From Xanthoparmelia taractica (lineage: Eukaryota; Ascomycota; Lecanoromycetes; Lecanorales; Parmeliaceae): a stretch of DNA of 19,167 nucleotides. The position numbers and the translations under genes were made by a program. Location: NCBI GenBank assembly GCA_033085395.1, contig JANQBS010000482.1, forward strand, positions 1 to 19,167, written 5' to 3'. Within the stretch, counting starts at the first letter, position 1, and each line of letters begins with the position of its first letter. Positions 19,115-19,167 of this stretch are shown piece by piece. Below the pieces are notes generated by a model. It ran no database searches. It was not told where the DNA came from and worked only from the letters and a program-made list of their open reading frames with translations.

Positions 19115-19167
19115 ATTTGATGGTATGGGACCAGTTTTTCGAATACCATACCGAAAGGTATGGGATA
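19115..19167. other. Non-RIP sequence with repeats and hairpin; possible DNA-transposon end
   Basis: Balanced base composition with CpA/TpG kept. GGTATGGGA occurs twice (19122-19130 and 19157-19165), and CCATACC-GAAA-GGTATGG forms a perfect 7-bp stem at 19146-19163, extendable past one mismatch. Clustered short direct and inverted motifs next to a sharp terminus recall the subterminal repeats of hAT-type DNA transposons. This is an inference: no transposase or opposite end is in the window. Confidence 0.35.

Noticed and set aside
1..19167. DIRS-type or Copia elements
   Set aside because: Domain order is protease-RT-RNase H-integrase-chromodomain with no tyrosine recombinase, which is Ty3/Gypsy. 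My first impression of Copia-like LTR ends was dropped after reading the domains.
1..19167. CRISPR array, tRNA, rRNA, centromeric satellite
   Set aside because: No regularly spaced repeats, no cloverleaf or rRNA-like conserved segment, and no satellite periodicity seen by eye on either strand.

Overview
The window looks like an AT-rich, gene-free heterochromatic block from a filamentous ascomycete (Pezizomycotina). It holds only retrotransposon wreckage. CpA and TpG are scarce, TpA is everywhere, and every conserved frame is broken by TAA/TAG where Gln or Trp codons are expected. This is the signature of repeat-induced point mutation (RIP). No intact host gene, rRNA or tRNA was found. I identified domains by reading frames through the RIP stops and comparing the copies within the window.

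Layout. (A) 49-4233, + strand: Ty3/Gypsy body running gag tail, C2H2-like finger, protease, RT, RNase H and integrase, cut off inside the integrase core. (D) 4234-7616, + strand: 5' half of a second, diverged Gypsy element, with LTR, gag, C2H2-like finger and protease. It sits exactly at A's break and is itself cut off after the protease. (B) 7617-13247, - strand: third element, same subfamily as A and in opposite orientation, running gag tail, finger, protease, RT, RNase H, integrase, chromodomain and 3' LTR (7617-8053). (LTR+) 13277-13660: a same-family LTR in + orientation, opposite to B, probably A's stranded 3' LTR. 13661-14754: degenerate AT-rich DNA I could not assign. (C) 14755-19088, - strand: fourth, more diverged element running from mid-protease to chromodomain and its own LTR (14755-15074). 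19089-19167: abruptly unmutated, GC-balanced DNA with a hairpin, possibly one end of a DNA transposon.

How it fits together. The simplest reading is a nest: D inserted into A's integrase, B inserted into D's protease/RT interval, and the missing 3' halves of D and A were deleted except for A's 3' LTR. A and its presumed LTR are heavily RIP-mutated, while B and its LTR are lighter, which agrees with this order. The elements are chromoviruses (Gypsy elements with an integrase-linked chromodomain). All are dead: in A and B the protease catalytic Asp and the RT YVDD aspartates read as Asn.

The most unusual signal is a 26-bp unmutated island that is identical at the truncated 5' ends of B (in gag) and C (in protease). 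Because these are non-homologous positions, the island is foreign to both elements.
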